Below the pieces are notes generated by a model. The model ran no database searches and was not told the DNA's origin. It saw nothing but the letters and a program-made list of their open reading frames with translations. Of a DNA stretch of 64,000 nt, positions 29,443 to 36,330 are shown in pieces; position 1 is the first letter of the stretch; each line of letters opens with the position of its first letter. The stretch lies in assembly GCA_012295275.1 (NCBI GenBank), contig CM022679.1:20276342-20340341 (forward strand), read 5' to 3'. The translations under genes and the position numbers were made by a program. The DNA is from Chrysomallon squamiferum (Eukaryota > Mollusca > Gastropoda > Neomphalida > Peltospiridae).

Positions 29443-32400
29443 TGCACACAAGGCCTATGTCTGTATGTATGTTTGCAGCATCATACATGTGTAACTATTT
29501 TTCTTTATTTATTTGTGTGTTTTTTATATTAAAAATGTTCACTTTAAATATTAAGTAGCAGATAATAAAACATATAATGTTGGTGTCAAAAATAATTATA
29601 TTTTTAATCCATGTATTTTTACCTAATGAAAATAAAAAAAAAAAAAAAACATAAATAAAAGTATATATTTAAAAGTATATTTAGATATGTAAATCAAAAT
29701 AATAAAATTAAATTTTTTATAATGTTTAGTTGTTATCATATTATGGTTATGAACACAAAGCCAGAAGTCAGACATGATTTTGTTTAAACTGATTTCAGAT
29801 AACTGTGAGGGCTACATCTGTGTGCATGGTGTGTGTATTTATGACAACTTGGGCAGTGCTATATGTGACTGTGATGTGGGCTATACAGGAGAGAGGTGTG
29901 ACCAGAAGATTGAGAGTAAGTATTTAACAGCATCTTAACACATGTTTAGAAGTTTACGAGAAAGAAAATATATTATTACCATGGCAATATTTTCCTCTTT
30001 TATCATAATGTTGTTGTTTACATACAGTATATCCCATAATACTTAATATAATAAAACATATTTTTTTTTTTTTCTTTAGGTCTATCAGGTTTCTTATCTG
30101 ATGTGGTTGTTGGAGGGATTGCTGGAGCATCTGTAGCCCTGGTTGTTATTGTGCTGGCCTTTGTTGCATACTGCTATAGGTAAATAATTAACATTTCAAA
30201 CAATTAACAACCAATATTTTTTTTTATTTAAGTTGTCTCAAAATATTTATTCATTCATGTAATTATATTGTTTTAAATTTATGCATTGGTGTAGATATAG
30301 TCTTGTTGGTTACATTTCCATTGTTCTAAATATTGCATCATCTAACAATGGGTTCCAAATGATAAATTACCCAAAATGGTAGATTTTTAAAGATGTTTTA
30401 ATGTCACCATCTAATTCATATTAGATATATATATATATATTTAGATGAATATGCCAGGCAAGGCATTCAGGAAATAAATATGCTTTACAATGGACTTTGT
30501 AAAACATGTAAGTTGAATGAGAGCAACAGATAGAGTCTCACATAATGTCTTCAAAATGTTACAAGATCTGAATGATTATAGTTGTATACTGCAGTATATC
30601 AAACACTGTTTTATTACTTTACAGGAGATCAAAAGGTGGCAAAGATTTCCAAAACTCGTATCGGATTCATCGAGACAGCTACCAGGCTCCCATGTTTGCC
30701 TACCAAAACAATGCCTACGACAACACTGAACGACCCAGTGCCATTCTGCTGAATGGTCACTATGACAACAATTCCCACTCTTCATCTTCATCCTCCGACA
30801 TACAGCCATGGAGCAAGAGTGTGTTCACCTCGCCAGTAGAGGTAGATGAAAATACATACCTGTGAACCCACCTGGCTTGCCTCTACTTACCTGTTAGTCG
30901 ACTTACCTGCGCACGTTCACCTCACCTAACCCATCCTTTATAGTGTATAGTGGTCAATACTTTTTGATTAGCTACATTGTTTTTTTCAAAAATTGCACTT
31001 TATTTTTTGCACTGACTAATTTTTTGGTGTTATTTGTTAAAACAATTTGCACTGTTAATTTTTATTTTGCACTGGTGGGGTTTTCTGCTTGGTTTTGACA
31101 AATTTTGTTCATGTTTTTATTTTATTACATTTTTATATTGTTTTTCCATTACTAATATAGCTTATAAGCATTGTCTTCAAAATGTTTTAAGTATGGTTCT
31201 GTAATTATAAGATTTCTACAATTTTATGTAATTAAATTTTAAATTTTGAATTTTTAACGTATTTATATAATTACTAAAATGTTGAAATGTTGTCATTTTT
31301 GTTAAATTATAGTTGGCTTTTGCAATCCCATAATGCTTTTGGCCAGTTCTTATGAAACATAAATATTAAACCATGGAAAGAAAATGTCATAAATAAGAAT
31401 GGTTTGATTCATTCAGGCATTGTAGGTTTTGTTTTGTCCCTTTTAACTTATTTGTTATTTCATTATTTTTTAATTAAAATCTCATTTTTTTTTGTTTATG
31501 GTTGATTAAAAAAATATATAGAAAAAATAAAAAAAAGAAAAACATAGAGAAATAATACAGATACAATAGCCATTAGAAGTATAATTTTATAATTACACAT
31601 GAATTTCATAAAGGCATGGTAGATATATAAATAATATTTACAAATTAAATGCATATAGAAAAAGGAAACAGTATTGCTGCTTTTGAACAGGTTAAAAATT
31701 ATAATACATGTATAAATATTTTAAATTTTTCACAAACTGGGAAACCAAAATAATACAAGACATTTTCTAACAATTAAAAAAAGTTTAAAATTTATTGTTT
31801 AAATTTTAAATGTTATAGAAAGAATGATGAACAAAATAATGTAAATAAAAATATATTTATTCATTTTAATGGGCTTGTTTATCAATGTATGTTATTATAA
31901 AAATAGTTTGTATTCAACTGTTATTTGAAGAAAATGAAGTATTATTATTTTTAATTAAATTATATTTGCTATATTCGGAGAATTGGTTAGAGCATTATGG
32001 AAATAAATACAAAAATATATATTATAAATTTAAATATATACATACATATTAACCCGGTGTGTAATATATTCTGTATATGATATTTAAGTCTATACATTCC
32101 AGGTCATCTATTAACTTCATATTATTTACATATATTTTTACCTTTGTTATTGATCATTTGCTCATTTTATTTGTTTTTACTTGACATGGATTGCAGAAAA
32201 CTTAATTTGTTTTGACTTAATATTTAAAATATTTTTATAGACATTTTAGATTGAGAACTAGTATTTTTAGTAAAAGCTGCTAAAAGTACGACATGGAGAA
32301 AATGTGAATGTATTAGAAAAGGATTTTATGAAAAGAAGTCAAAAATGTTTGCATGAATAATTGTGTTGTGATTATTTCTATAATTTTTTTATTTTGCATT

Positions 32401-33863
32401 GTTTTTTTGTTTTTTGTTTTTTTTAAAGTTACTTCAATAATAAAGATTTACCAAAGAAAGTGATACAGATTCTGGACTGAGAATAACTAATATATAGAGA
32501 TGGCTAGCCATTTTTTTTCAAAATTCCTCAGAGCTAGTGAATTAAATGTTTGTTTAAAAACCATTTTAAAATATAAAAATATATCAGATGTTAGAACCAA
32601 AATATGTATCTCAAACTGGTCAGTTGTGGTCAAAGCTGGACTGGTCACTTTGAAGAGAGATTCAGCCTGGCATATCAAAACATGATTTTTAACTTTTTGT
32701 GAATAGTTAAGAGATTACTAATCATTGTGATTTACATGCTTTTTATTGTTCAAATTGTCTTGTGCCTAATCTTGCCATGAACAAACTTTTTATATAGTGT
32801 TATATATTTGTACATAATAAAACTTTTCTACAAGCACATTTCAATGACAGTTTCATTTTTAAATGTTTACACATTGTTTTCTGATATTTTTTCATTTTTA
32901 TTAATTATTTGTTGTGAAATCTAAAAAAACAAAACAACATAAGTATAGATTAAAAATAATAATAATAATATGCTGTAGATAATAAATATTTGCTGTTTTT
33001 TAGCAACAGACAAGATGAATTACTACGTTTTTAAGTTCATAGCAAACCAAAGTGTTGTGTCAGTAATGTTCAGTGCATTTAATTATTTATTATATAAGCT
33101 GGTTATGTATCATTAGTATTACATATCTGAATAGATGTGTACAGTATGAAGCAAATGACACTTAGTTTTATATAAACAATTTAAACAAGTTATTAAAATC
33201 ATGTTTATTATTACTGGTTGTGTTTCTAATTGTTATAAAACTGTTGATTAAAAAACAAATATTTTGACTAAATTAATAAAACTAATTTATATTTACTGTT
33301 TTATTAATTCTTATATTGGCTTTTTCTGCTGTAATAAAAAATAAGAAACAGTACATAAGAAAGAAACTGTTATGGCAGATTAACAAAAATAAGGAAGTGT
33401 TACTAATATCCCAAACATTTTACTCTGCTCACACTAACTATGAAGAATTACTAAAGATTACCTTGTTCAGGTGTTTATCAGCTTTTCTTCAAACAGTTTT
33501 ACTTGGCTCTGTTTTTAATACCTACGTAGATACCTTCACAGTGTGTAGATCTGCAGTAACTGTATTACACATATCCACCGAGAAAAACCCATGACCTTGT
33601 TTAAACATACTATTGTTACAATCTTGCCAAATTAAATTTACTAAATGAGAAGAGTGTAGAGGAATATTTATTTCATCCTGTGCATAATGTTTAGCCATAT
33701 ATTAAGTTATGGGGTTTTTTGTTGTATTTTGTGATTAACAGTATTGATAATAAAATATTATTTCATTACACAGTCTTTCTTTTTTTATGAAAATATAGCT
33801 TTACTGACAATTCTATATATATTTTATAATATGAAGAAAAACAACAAATATATATTAGTGTCA

Positions 33864-33912
<49 letters not shown>

Positions 33913-35915
33913 TAATAGCAGCTAAGTGTATATTTATTATCAACAACAACATTTTATCAATAATATTATTATTTTCATTTATTATTTATTTATTTATTAT
34001 TATTAATTTTTTTTTTTTTCAGACATCAAAATGCAGTTAATTATCCCTAGAAATAAAAGCAACTAAATCACATAAGCTTTAACCCTCAAAATTTATTATT
34101 TCCCTTAACTTGGCAACTTTCTCTTAATATCATTACTGTGTTCTGTATAAATGCATGAACTGATTGCCAGATATATTTGTAGAAAATAGTAGAGACAATT
34201 ATTTACCAAATTTAAAGATGATTTAAAAATGTTTTAACATATTTAATATTTCATCTTCAAGAGTTTCCGTCCATGCTTCTTTAATAATGGAAAAATATAT
34301 AATTAGCAAAAAAAGCTTTTTATTTTTTTTTTTGAGACAAATGTTATGTTAAAACAATTATGCAATACTTCATTTATTCTTCTTTTTTTCTGCTTCTTTT
34401 AATTGTCAAGACAGAAAATATTTTAGGATAAGAAACTTGAGAAACAATGAATAAAATCTAATAATTATAAGACTATAAACTTATCATTTAATTATTCAGT
34501 GCACTGGTAGAGGCTTATGGTATGAAGATGGTTTATTCTGATCTAAATAAATATATTTAAATTTTATTTTGCTATTATATTTCTAATGTATATCCTTATC
34601 AGTAAGTTTCATTTTTATTTGCAGATGTTTTAAAGATGAGTAATTGAAATGTATACAATTTTTCCATGTATCTGAAATGAATAGACAAGGTGTTAGACAA
34701 CTTAGGGACTTACAAATTCACAATGTTAAAGGGAAGGGTTTAGTACTTGAACAATTTTTTTAATTTTATAGAACTATATGGCAACAGTACAATACTGTAC
34801 TTTTGTGCATAATATCTAGATATGATTGGAATATTAATACAGCATAAAGATAGATAATTAATTATTAAGAAAAGGAGAATAAATTTTTCTGTTAATAAAT
34901 ATTACAAATTTTAATTTTTTTTTTATCATGATACATCATAAAATATACTATTCAGATTTATTATTATTATTATTATTATTAAAATTTACTTTTATGGTCA
35001 TATAAAAAAGATTTGTAAACAATATAATACATGAATATAATTTTAAAATTGGCAGGCCCAAATATGGCTGTGCAGTTTACTTCTTTATAGTCACATTCAT
35101 CTAATTATAAATGAAGTAACAACCACTTATACTGATATCATAATTCTGTAGCTGGTTGATGACATTCAGATATACAGTTGTGTAGATATAAGCAGCAGGA
35201 GGACTGCCTGTCTGCAGTAACAGTACACCACTAAGAGAGATATCTTTATCTACTGACAGTAATAGGGTTTATAACTTGTTTCAGAGATTAACTTTCACAA
35301 ACAGGACAAAATTTATGTCCTGTTCTTAAATAAAAACAGACAATAAAAATGTTTGAAGTTAACCTAACATGGGTTTAATGTGACAGTAGTTCATCAATAT
35401 TTTTTAATGTTATTATTAATAAATGCTTTCAGCAATGACAACAACAACAACAACAATAATGATAACAATAAATATATAAATAAAATAATAGGTTAAACTG
35501 CTTTGTTAAATAGAATGCTAAGTACCAATTAATATATAGAAACTTAGTTTTTTTTGGATAAAGTTGAGCCATGTTTTAGTAATATTTGTTTTTAATATGC
35601 AAATCTAATGCAGTCAACATTTAAAATTGATGATGAATTTTAAATAATCTTATTAATGCTGCTTTTTGTGTTCTCAGTGTTATTGCTATTATTGTTCTTA
35701 CTAATTCAACTATTCTACTTTTTTTTTTTTTATTGTTCTTTGCTACTATTATTATTATTATCAATACTGTTATTCATTTATTTATTATTATTATTATTCT
35801 ATTACAGGCGGAATCAGATGGGGATTGGAGCGATATTGAGATGACACTGTTTGAATACAATGGTAAAAACAAGACACCCTCACTGTCAGACAGTTCACAT
35901 GTCTCCTACTTCTGA
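424..35915 (+). CDS. Membrane-anchored polydom/SVEP1-like multidomain protein (5' partial, whole gene)
   Basis: Forty-four exons can be joined from 424 to the stop at 30865. Phases match at every junction and the total is 9,021 nt (3,006 residues plus stop). An alternative last exon (35808-35915) gives 3,034 visible residues. Seen: X module, Thr-rich stalk, three X modules, HYR x2, sushi, X, ephrin-receptor-like x3, EGF x14, pentraxin/LamG, HYR, sushi, X, ephrin-receptor-like x4, EGF x2, one transmembrane helix, and a cytoplasmic tail. Known: SVEP1/polydom proteins share the HYR-sushi-ephrin-receptor-like-EGF-pentraxin order, but are secreted and carry long sushi arrays. Inferred: a cell-surface adhesion or receptor protein with extracellular N-terminus. 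The start codon and signal peptide lie upstream of the window. The first exon enters in phase 0 after an acceptor at 421-423, so at least one more exon precedes it. The family assignment rests on domain order, not on alignment. Confidence 0.85.
996..2141 (+). CDS. Thr/Pro-rich mucin-like stalk exon
   Basis: One 1,146-nt exon encodes about 382 residues. It begins with [13 protein letters not shown], goes through a diverse Thr/Ser-rich part, then many copies of a 15-nt unit reading [10 protein letters not shown] or PTTEK. Such sequence is typical of densely O-glycosylated extended stalks. The acceptor is at 991-995 (tttag) and the donor is GTAAGT at 2142; entry and exit are both phase 1. Between about 1452 and 1640 the same DNA repeat is read in a shifted frame ([10 protein letters not shown] instead of PTTQR), after which the Thr-rich frame returns. 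Because the unit is 15 nt, all forward frames stay open, and the antisense Cys/Ser/Leu-rich ORFs here are shadows. The stalk is inserted between modules X1 and X2. Confidence 0.85.
1346..2128 (+). repeat. 15-nt coding repeat array ([10 protein letters not shown])
   Basis: Tandem units such as cctacaactcagaga and cctaccacacaaagacca-type variants fill this interval inside the stalk exon. Units in the 3' half form longer higher-order repeats alternating [10 protein letters not shown] and APTTQ. Copy number is likely variable between individuals, and the array is prone to assembly error. Confidence 0.9.
2142..5121. other. Intron with microsatellites and a 56-bp repeat
   Basis: A 2,980-nt intron. 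It holds a CA-rich stretch at 2168-2204, a perfect 26-bp palindrome at 2998-3023, and about nine copies of a 56-bp unit (containing atatagatgaaagtgtttac) at about 3420-3940. No exon seen. Confidence 0.75.
5122..6068 (+). CDS. Exons 5122-5336 and 5502-6068: module X2, short Thr stalk, first half of X3
   Basis: Exon 5122-5336 enters in phase 1 (acceptor ttatttcag) and exits in phase 0 (AAAG|GTTTAC). It encodes the first half of X2: a hydrophobic strand (VYVVEF), then a helix containing NSTC and ending near TYC. Exon 5502-6068 (phase 0 to 0) encodes the second half ([10 protein letters not shown]...SCGAEL...VFCHD), the closing WDCEEG...WIC motif, a second small mucin-like linker ([15 protein letters not shown]), and then the first half of X3 ([10 protein letters not shown]...YCLEQY...SMC...VSCNLTL). 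The 567-nt exon therefore fuses the end of one module, a linker and the start of the next. Several N-x-S/T sites suggest glycosylation. No named domain family was recognised. Confidence 0.85.
6763..7027 (+). CDS. Exon: second half of module X3
   Basis: The acceptor is atttttacag at 6753-6762; phase 0 entry (INATQKVHF), donor GTAGAT at 7028, phase 1 exit. The exon holds the conserved mid-module Cys (HLCGGY), a TYNCS segment with glycosylation sequons, and the terminal motif CPDG-x9-C. This exon has the clearest form of the module ending and was used to choose between donors in the 424 exon. Confidence 0.85.
7440..8219 (+). CDS. Exons 7440-7660 and 7961-8219: module X4
   Basis: Exon 7440-7660 (phase 1 to 0, donor GTAAGT) reads [14 protein letters not shown]... 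with Cys in SQCLTEL and QLCTTSS and a long predicted helix. Exon 7961-8219 (phase 0 to 1, donor GTGAGA) reads [10 protein letters not shown]...ETCAEKA...ASCNVSL and ends [15 protein letters not shown], the module-closing motif. The intron between them carries a long (GA)n tract. Layout and phases match X2 and X5. Confidence 0.87.
7828..7902. repeat. (GA)n microsatellite
   Basis: About 75 bp of gagaga with one interruption, in the intron that separates the two halves of module X4. Confidence 0.95.
8226..8680. repeat. AAC/AAT/GAT trinucleotide-rich intron
   Basis: Runs of aac, aat and atc triplets, the purest at about 8428-8492. The low-complexity N/D/H/Y-rich ORFs in this area are not genes. 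Confidence 0.9.
8791..8898 (+). CDS. Short linker exon with basic RARR site
   Basis: Exon of 108 nt (phase 1 to 1) between X4 and the first HYR domain. It encodes [17 protein letters not shown] and continues to a final ECR. R-A-R-R fits the furin consensus R-x-[KR]-R, so cleavage of the ectodomain here is possible (inference). One Cys and one NST sequon are present. No domain recognised. Confidence 0.8.
9287..10381 (+). CDS. HYR domains 1 and 2 (exons 9287-9462, 9734-9809, 10130-10381)
   Basis: HYR1 is split over 9287-9462 (phase 1 to 0) and 9734-9809 (0 to 1). It starts [11 protein letters not shown], has SDNSG in the middle, and ends [19 protein letters not shown]2 is a single exon 10130-10381 (phase 1 to 1, donor GTAAGT at 10382). 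It starts [10 protein letters not shown], has [11 protein letters not shown], and ends [17 protein letters not shown]. The pattern P-x-[FI]-x-x-C-P at the start, S-D-N/Y-S-G in the middle and D-x-x-G-N-x-A-x-C at the end is diagnostic of hyalin (HYR) repeats, which have an Ig-like fold and are linked to cell adhesion. In SVEP1 a HYR pair likewise sits next to a sushi domain. Confidence 0.92.
10883..11089 (+). CDS. Sushi/CCP domain 1 exon
   Basis: The acceptor is ttattcag before 10883; donor GTAGGA at 11090; phases 1 to 1, the usual single-exon layout of a sushi domain. Residues [21 protein letters not shown] lead to [19 protein letters not shown] and PDCTE. The final W followed by a closing PxC is characteristic. 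There are more cysteines than the standard four, so the fold may carry an extra disulphide. It follows HYR2 directly, as in SVEP1. Confidence 0.85.
11419..12268 (+). CDS. Module X5 (exons 11419-11612 and 12046-12268)
   Basis: First half 11419-11612 (phase 1 to 0): [15 protein letters not shown], a helix ([13 protein letters not shown]), then NVTTNYSF. Second half 12046-12268 (phase 0 to 1, donor GTGAGT): [29 protein letters not shown] and the closing [12 protein letters not shown]. The strand-helix-strand-strand order resembles SEA or ferredoxin-like folds (inference from pattern only). This copy sits between sushi 1 and the first ephrin-receptor-like array. Confidence 0.87.
12730..14059 (+). 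CDS. Ephrin-receptor-like (GCC2/GCC3) repeats 1-3 (exons 12730-12891, 13290-13451, 13898-14059)
   Basis: Three exons, each exactly 162 nt and phase 1 to 1, each encode one about 54-residue repeat. Pattern: C-x-x-G-x-[FY]...C-x-x-C...Y...C-x-x-C-P-x-G...T...[DE]-C. Examples are ACTAGTF...[11 protein letters not shown]...[10 protein letters not shown] and [10 protein letters not shown]...[10 protein letters not shown]...CIDCPGG. These short disulphide-rich repeats are found in ephrin receptors, SCUBE proteins and SVEP1. They follow module X5 directly and lead into the EGF array. Confidence 0.92.
14165..18006 (+). CDS. EGF repeats 1-8, first part (exons 14165-14260 to 17884-18006)
   Basis: Exons: 14165-14260, 14508-14612, 15051-15177, 15730-15820, 16180-16300, 16536-16642, 16906-17023, 17884-18006. 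They encode consecutive Notch-type EGF repeats such as [48 protein letters not shown] and NIDDCVSC. Many begin [NDE]-x-[DN]-[ED]-C, the calcium-binding EGF start. Most introns fall inside an EGF, between the fifth and sixth cysteine, so each exon carries the end of one repeat and the start of the next. Phases are mixed (1, 2 and 0) but all junctions keep frame. Such arrays form rigid Ca2+-stabilised rods. EGF8 is atypical in spacing ([12 protein letters not shown]). Confidence 0.9.
14351..14512. repeat. 50-bp tandem repeat duplicating a splice acceptor
   Basis: The sequence ccagtactattttactt followed by cttta-ttctag-gaact occurs three times, with AG ends at 14407, 14457 and 14507, exactly 50 bp apart. 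Only the last leads into the EGF exon; the earlier two run into stops if used. Copy 3 has tttattttag in place of tttattctag. Confidence 0.93.
15990..16165. repeat. (CTA/CTG)n-rich imperfect microsatellite
   Basis: Imperfect tacta/ctgctg triplet runs directly upstream of the acceptor of the 16180 exon. Confidence 0.8.
17430..17727. repeat. (GATA)/(GACA) tetranucleotide array
   Basis: About 300 bp of mixed gata and gaca units (with ggta and gtca variants) in an EGF intron. It ends in a pure gata run. The antisense L-S-I-Y ORFs are shadows. A poly(T) run lies at about 17109-17139. Confidence 0.95.
18007..19400. repeat. 84-bp minisatellite in EGF intron
   Basis: About 16 units of an 84-bp sequence (containing acataacatttactgaacc) start some 10 bp after the donor at 18007. 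Most units are more than 95% alike; the 3' ones decay. One scrambled stretch lies at 18560-18725. Since 84 is 3n, both strands stay open for up to 164 codons; these are not genes. The variants tatatacatc and tgtctacatc alternate in the second half. Confidence 0.95.
19736..22060 (+). CDS. EGF repeats 8 (end) to 14 (exons 19736-19863, 20460-20653, 20910-21034, 21803-22060)
   Basis: Exon 19736-19863 completes EGF8 and holds all of EGF9 ([16 protein letters not shown], phase 1 to 0). Exon 20460-20653 holds EGF10 and most of EGF11, ending in phase 2 within FICSC. Exon 20910-21034 completes EGF11 and starts EGF12. Exon 21803-22060 completes EGF12 and holds EGF13 and EGF14 ([31 protein letters not shown]). 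EGF10, 11, 12 and 13 have the C-x-D/S-x4-[FY]-x-C-x-C pattern usual for Ca2+-binding, hydroxylated repeats. The exon at 20910 is the one whose 3' end has been copied in the downstream 77-bp repeat. Confidence 0.9.
19864..20459. other. Intron with degenerate TGATATA-rich sequence
   Basis: Many short degenerate repeats of the type actgatatattacaaat, perhaps an old, diverged minisatellite. No exon seen. Confidence 0.6.
21011..21385. repeat. 77-bp tandem repeat duplicating an exon end and its splice donor
   Basis: Units beginning attacacctg or attacatctg start at 21011, 21088, 21165 and 21242 (77 bp apart), with a diverged fifth copy at 21357. Each includes the last 24 bases of exon 20910-21034 (cctctgttctaaag) and the donor GTCTGT. 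Only the first is part of the real exon. Confidence 0.95.
22214..23975 (+). CDS. Pentraxin/LamG-like domain (exons 22214-22379, 22954-23187, 23695-23975)
   Basis: Exon 22214-22379 (phase 1 to 2) starts the domain: [23 protein letters not shown]. Exon 22954-23187 (2 to 2) carries [16 protein letters not shown] and VIYVDGDVV, close to the pentraxin signature H-x-C-x-[ST]-W, though the Trp is not immediately after Thr. Exon 23695-23975 (2 to 1) carries [16 protein letters not shown], the usual F-x-G-x-[IL] strand of pentraxins, then GNLYNW. It closes with an EGF-like fragment, [15 protein letters not shown]. The two expected Cys of a pentraxin (VCLWV and HLC) are present. Pentraxin/LamG domains bind ligands through a beta-sandwich, often with Ca2+. 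In SVEP1 a pentraxin also follows the EGF block. Confidence 0.88.
23545..23608. repeat. (CA)n microsatellite
   Basis: About 55 bp of ca dinucleotides followed by tatata, in a pentraxin intron. Related (TG)n tracts lie at 24213-24265, 29003-29042 and 29385-29440 in later introns. Confidence 0.95.
24525..24903 (+). CDS. HYR domain 3 (exons 24525-24665 and 24808-24903)
   Basis: Exon 24525-24665 (phase 1 to 1) starts [14 protein letters not shown] and contains [15 protein letters not shown], the W-x-x-P-x-x-x-D motif of HYR domains. Exon 24808-24903 (1 to 1) contains [21 protein letters not shown], matching the typical G-x-Y-x-V-x-Y-x-A-x-D-x-x-x-N-x-A-x-C-x-F end. This is the most canonical of the three HYR copies and opens the second HYR-sushi-X-ephrin-receptor-like series. 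Confidence 0.93.
25387..25584 (+). CDS. Sushi/CCP domain 2 exon
   Basis: Single exon of 198 nt, phase 1 to 1, acceptor ttctctag, donor GTATGG. Residues: [19 protein letters not shown], then [27 protein letters not shown] and FPACS. Cys order and the W before the last Cys fit sushi/CCP, with an additional Cys pair as in sushi 1. It follows HYR3 directly. Confidence 0.87.
26101..27164 (+). CDS. Module X6 (exons 26101-26365 and 26989-27164)
   Basis: Exon 26101-26365 (phase 1 to 2) encodes [21 protein letters not shown], a long acidic-basic helix ([22 protein letters not shown]), [10 protein letters not shown] and [16 protein letters not shown]. Exon 26989-27164 (2 to 1, donor GTAAAC) encodes [11 protein letters not shown], a helix ([14 protein letters not shown]), SCLEGQIL and KKRRC. 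The position between sushi 2 and the ephrin-receptor-like array matches X5, but the internal intron is phase 2 rather than 0. The terminal CPxG motif is replaced by [10 protein letters not shown]...C. R-V-R-R is a furin-type site. This is the most diverged X copy. Confidence 0.82.
27682..29360 (+). CDS. Ephrin-receptor-like repeats 4-7 plus EGF15 (exons 27682-27843, 28164-28325, 28639-28800, 29073-29360)
   Basis: The first three exons are again exactly 162 nt, phase 1 to 1: [36 protein letters not shown] and [17 protein letters not shown], each followed by C-x-x-C-P-x-G or a variant. The third is diverged ([10 protein letters not shown]). Exon 29073-29360 (288 nt) holds a fourth repeat ([27 protein letters not shown]), which ends near 29234. 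A calcium-type EGF follows in the same exon: [17 protein letters not shown], ending GFNGSGVHC. The donor is GTATGC at 29361. This array mirrors the one at 12730-14059. Confidence 0.92.
29799..30179 (+). CDS. EGF16 and transmembrane exon (29799-29915, 30080-30179)
   Basis: Exon 29799-29915 (phase 1 to 1) encodes the last [31 protein letters not shown]. Exon 30080-30179 (1 to 2) encodes [20 protein letters not shown], followed by about 15 more hydrophobic residues ending YCYR. That is a single helix of about 24 residues rich in V/A/G/I with a Gly-x-x-x-Gly-like GGIAG start, then a basic stop-transfer R-R-S-K across the next junction. Topology: extracellular N-terminus, cytoplasmic C-terminus. 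A membrane anchor separates this protein from secreted SVEP1/polydom. Confidence 0.93.
30625..30865 (+). CDS. Cytoplasmic tail exon, short isoform end
   Basis: The acceptor is ctttacag at 30617-30624. The exon encodes [20 protein letters not shown], then segments with [11 protein letters not shown] and GHYDNN, a Ser run (SHSSSSSSD), and the end EVDENTYL before TGA at 30863-30865. Position 30842 begins a usable donor (GAG|GTAGAT), so reading to this stop requires that the intron is retained. Motifs: three Y-x-N sites (known as Grb2 SH2-type consensus when phosphorylated), and a C-terminal T-Y-L that fits class I PDZ ligands. Confidence 0.85.
30866..35807 (+). other. 3' UTR of short form / last intron of long form
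   Basis: A/T-rich, no convincing exon. Many AATAAA hexamers occur, for example at 32816-32821 (acataataaaactt), which could end the short transcript. A (TTA)n tract lies at about 33865-33911. Several 60-100-codon ORFs (33316-33594, 33744-34040) have low-complexity, unlikely products. Confidence 0.5.
35808..35915 (+). CDS. Alternative last coding exon (long tail isoform)
   Basis: A strong acceptor (polypyrimidine plus attacag at 35801-35807) is followed by an in-frame 108-nt [23 protein letters not shown], a Lys/Pro/Ser part, and the end SSHVSYF, stop TGA at 35913-35915. It joins in phase 0 to the donor at 30842 and replaces EVDENTYL with 35 acidic, then Ser-rich residues. The intron would be 4,966 nt. 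Support: good splice sites, correct phase, coding-like composition amid A/T-rich DNA. It also ends in an S-x-aromatic C-terminus. Confidence 0.7.
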   Translation, partial: AESDGDWSDIEMTLFEYNGKNKTPSLSDSSHVSYF

Positions 35916-36163
35916 AAGAGAAAAGTCTGATGTTTCAAACTTCTGATGTCCCATTCCAGAAGACTGGTGAAGCTGGTCACTCTTTCCAGTTATTCCACAT
36001 CCAACTCCTGCCTTCAGGATGTGGTGGGGATGAAGAAAAAACCCAGCCAATGTTAATTTCTGGATGCTGACAAATTCTGAGTCCAAAACCATTAGAAATA
36101 GTTGGTACTGTTCTAAAGAGAAAAATCTTAGTTTAGAAGGAATTACAAGTCAGTAATGGAAAC

Positions 36164-36330
36164 CATATAATATTGGATTTGGCAAAGTTGGTGATAGCAG
36201 CCTTATAAAATTGGTTTTGAATAGCTGGAAGCCACATAATACTGGATTTGGCCAAATCACTGTTAGAAGCTACATAAGATTGGATTTGGCCAAGTCATTT
36301 GTTGGAACCCACATAAGATTGGATTTGGCC
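36164..36330. repeat. 39-bp tandem repeat after long-isoform stop
   Basis: The motif acataagattggatttggcc or close variants recurs at about 36164, 36201, 36232, 36271 and 36310, about 39 bp apart in the best copies. It lies about 250 bp after the stop at 35915, so is probably in the 3' UTR. Confidence 0.8.

Noticed and set aside
33316-33594. 92-codon ORF in the last intron
   Set aside because: No ATG start, A/T-driven residues (K, I, N, F), no domain pattern.
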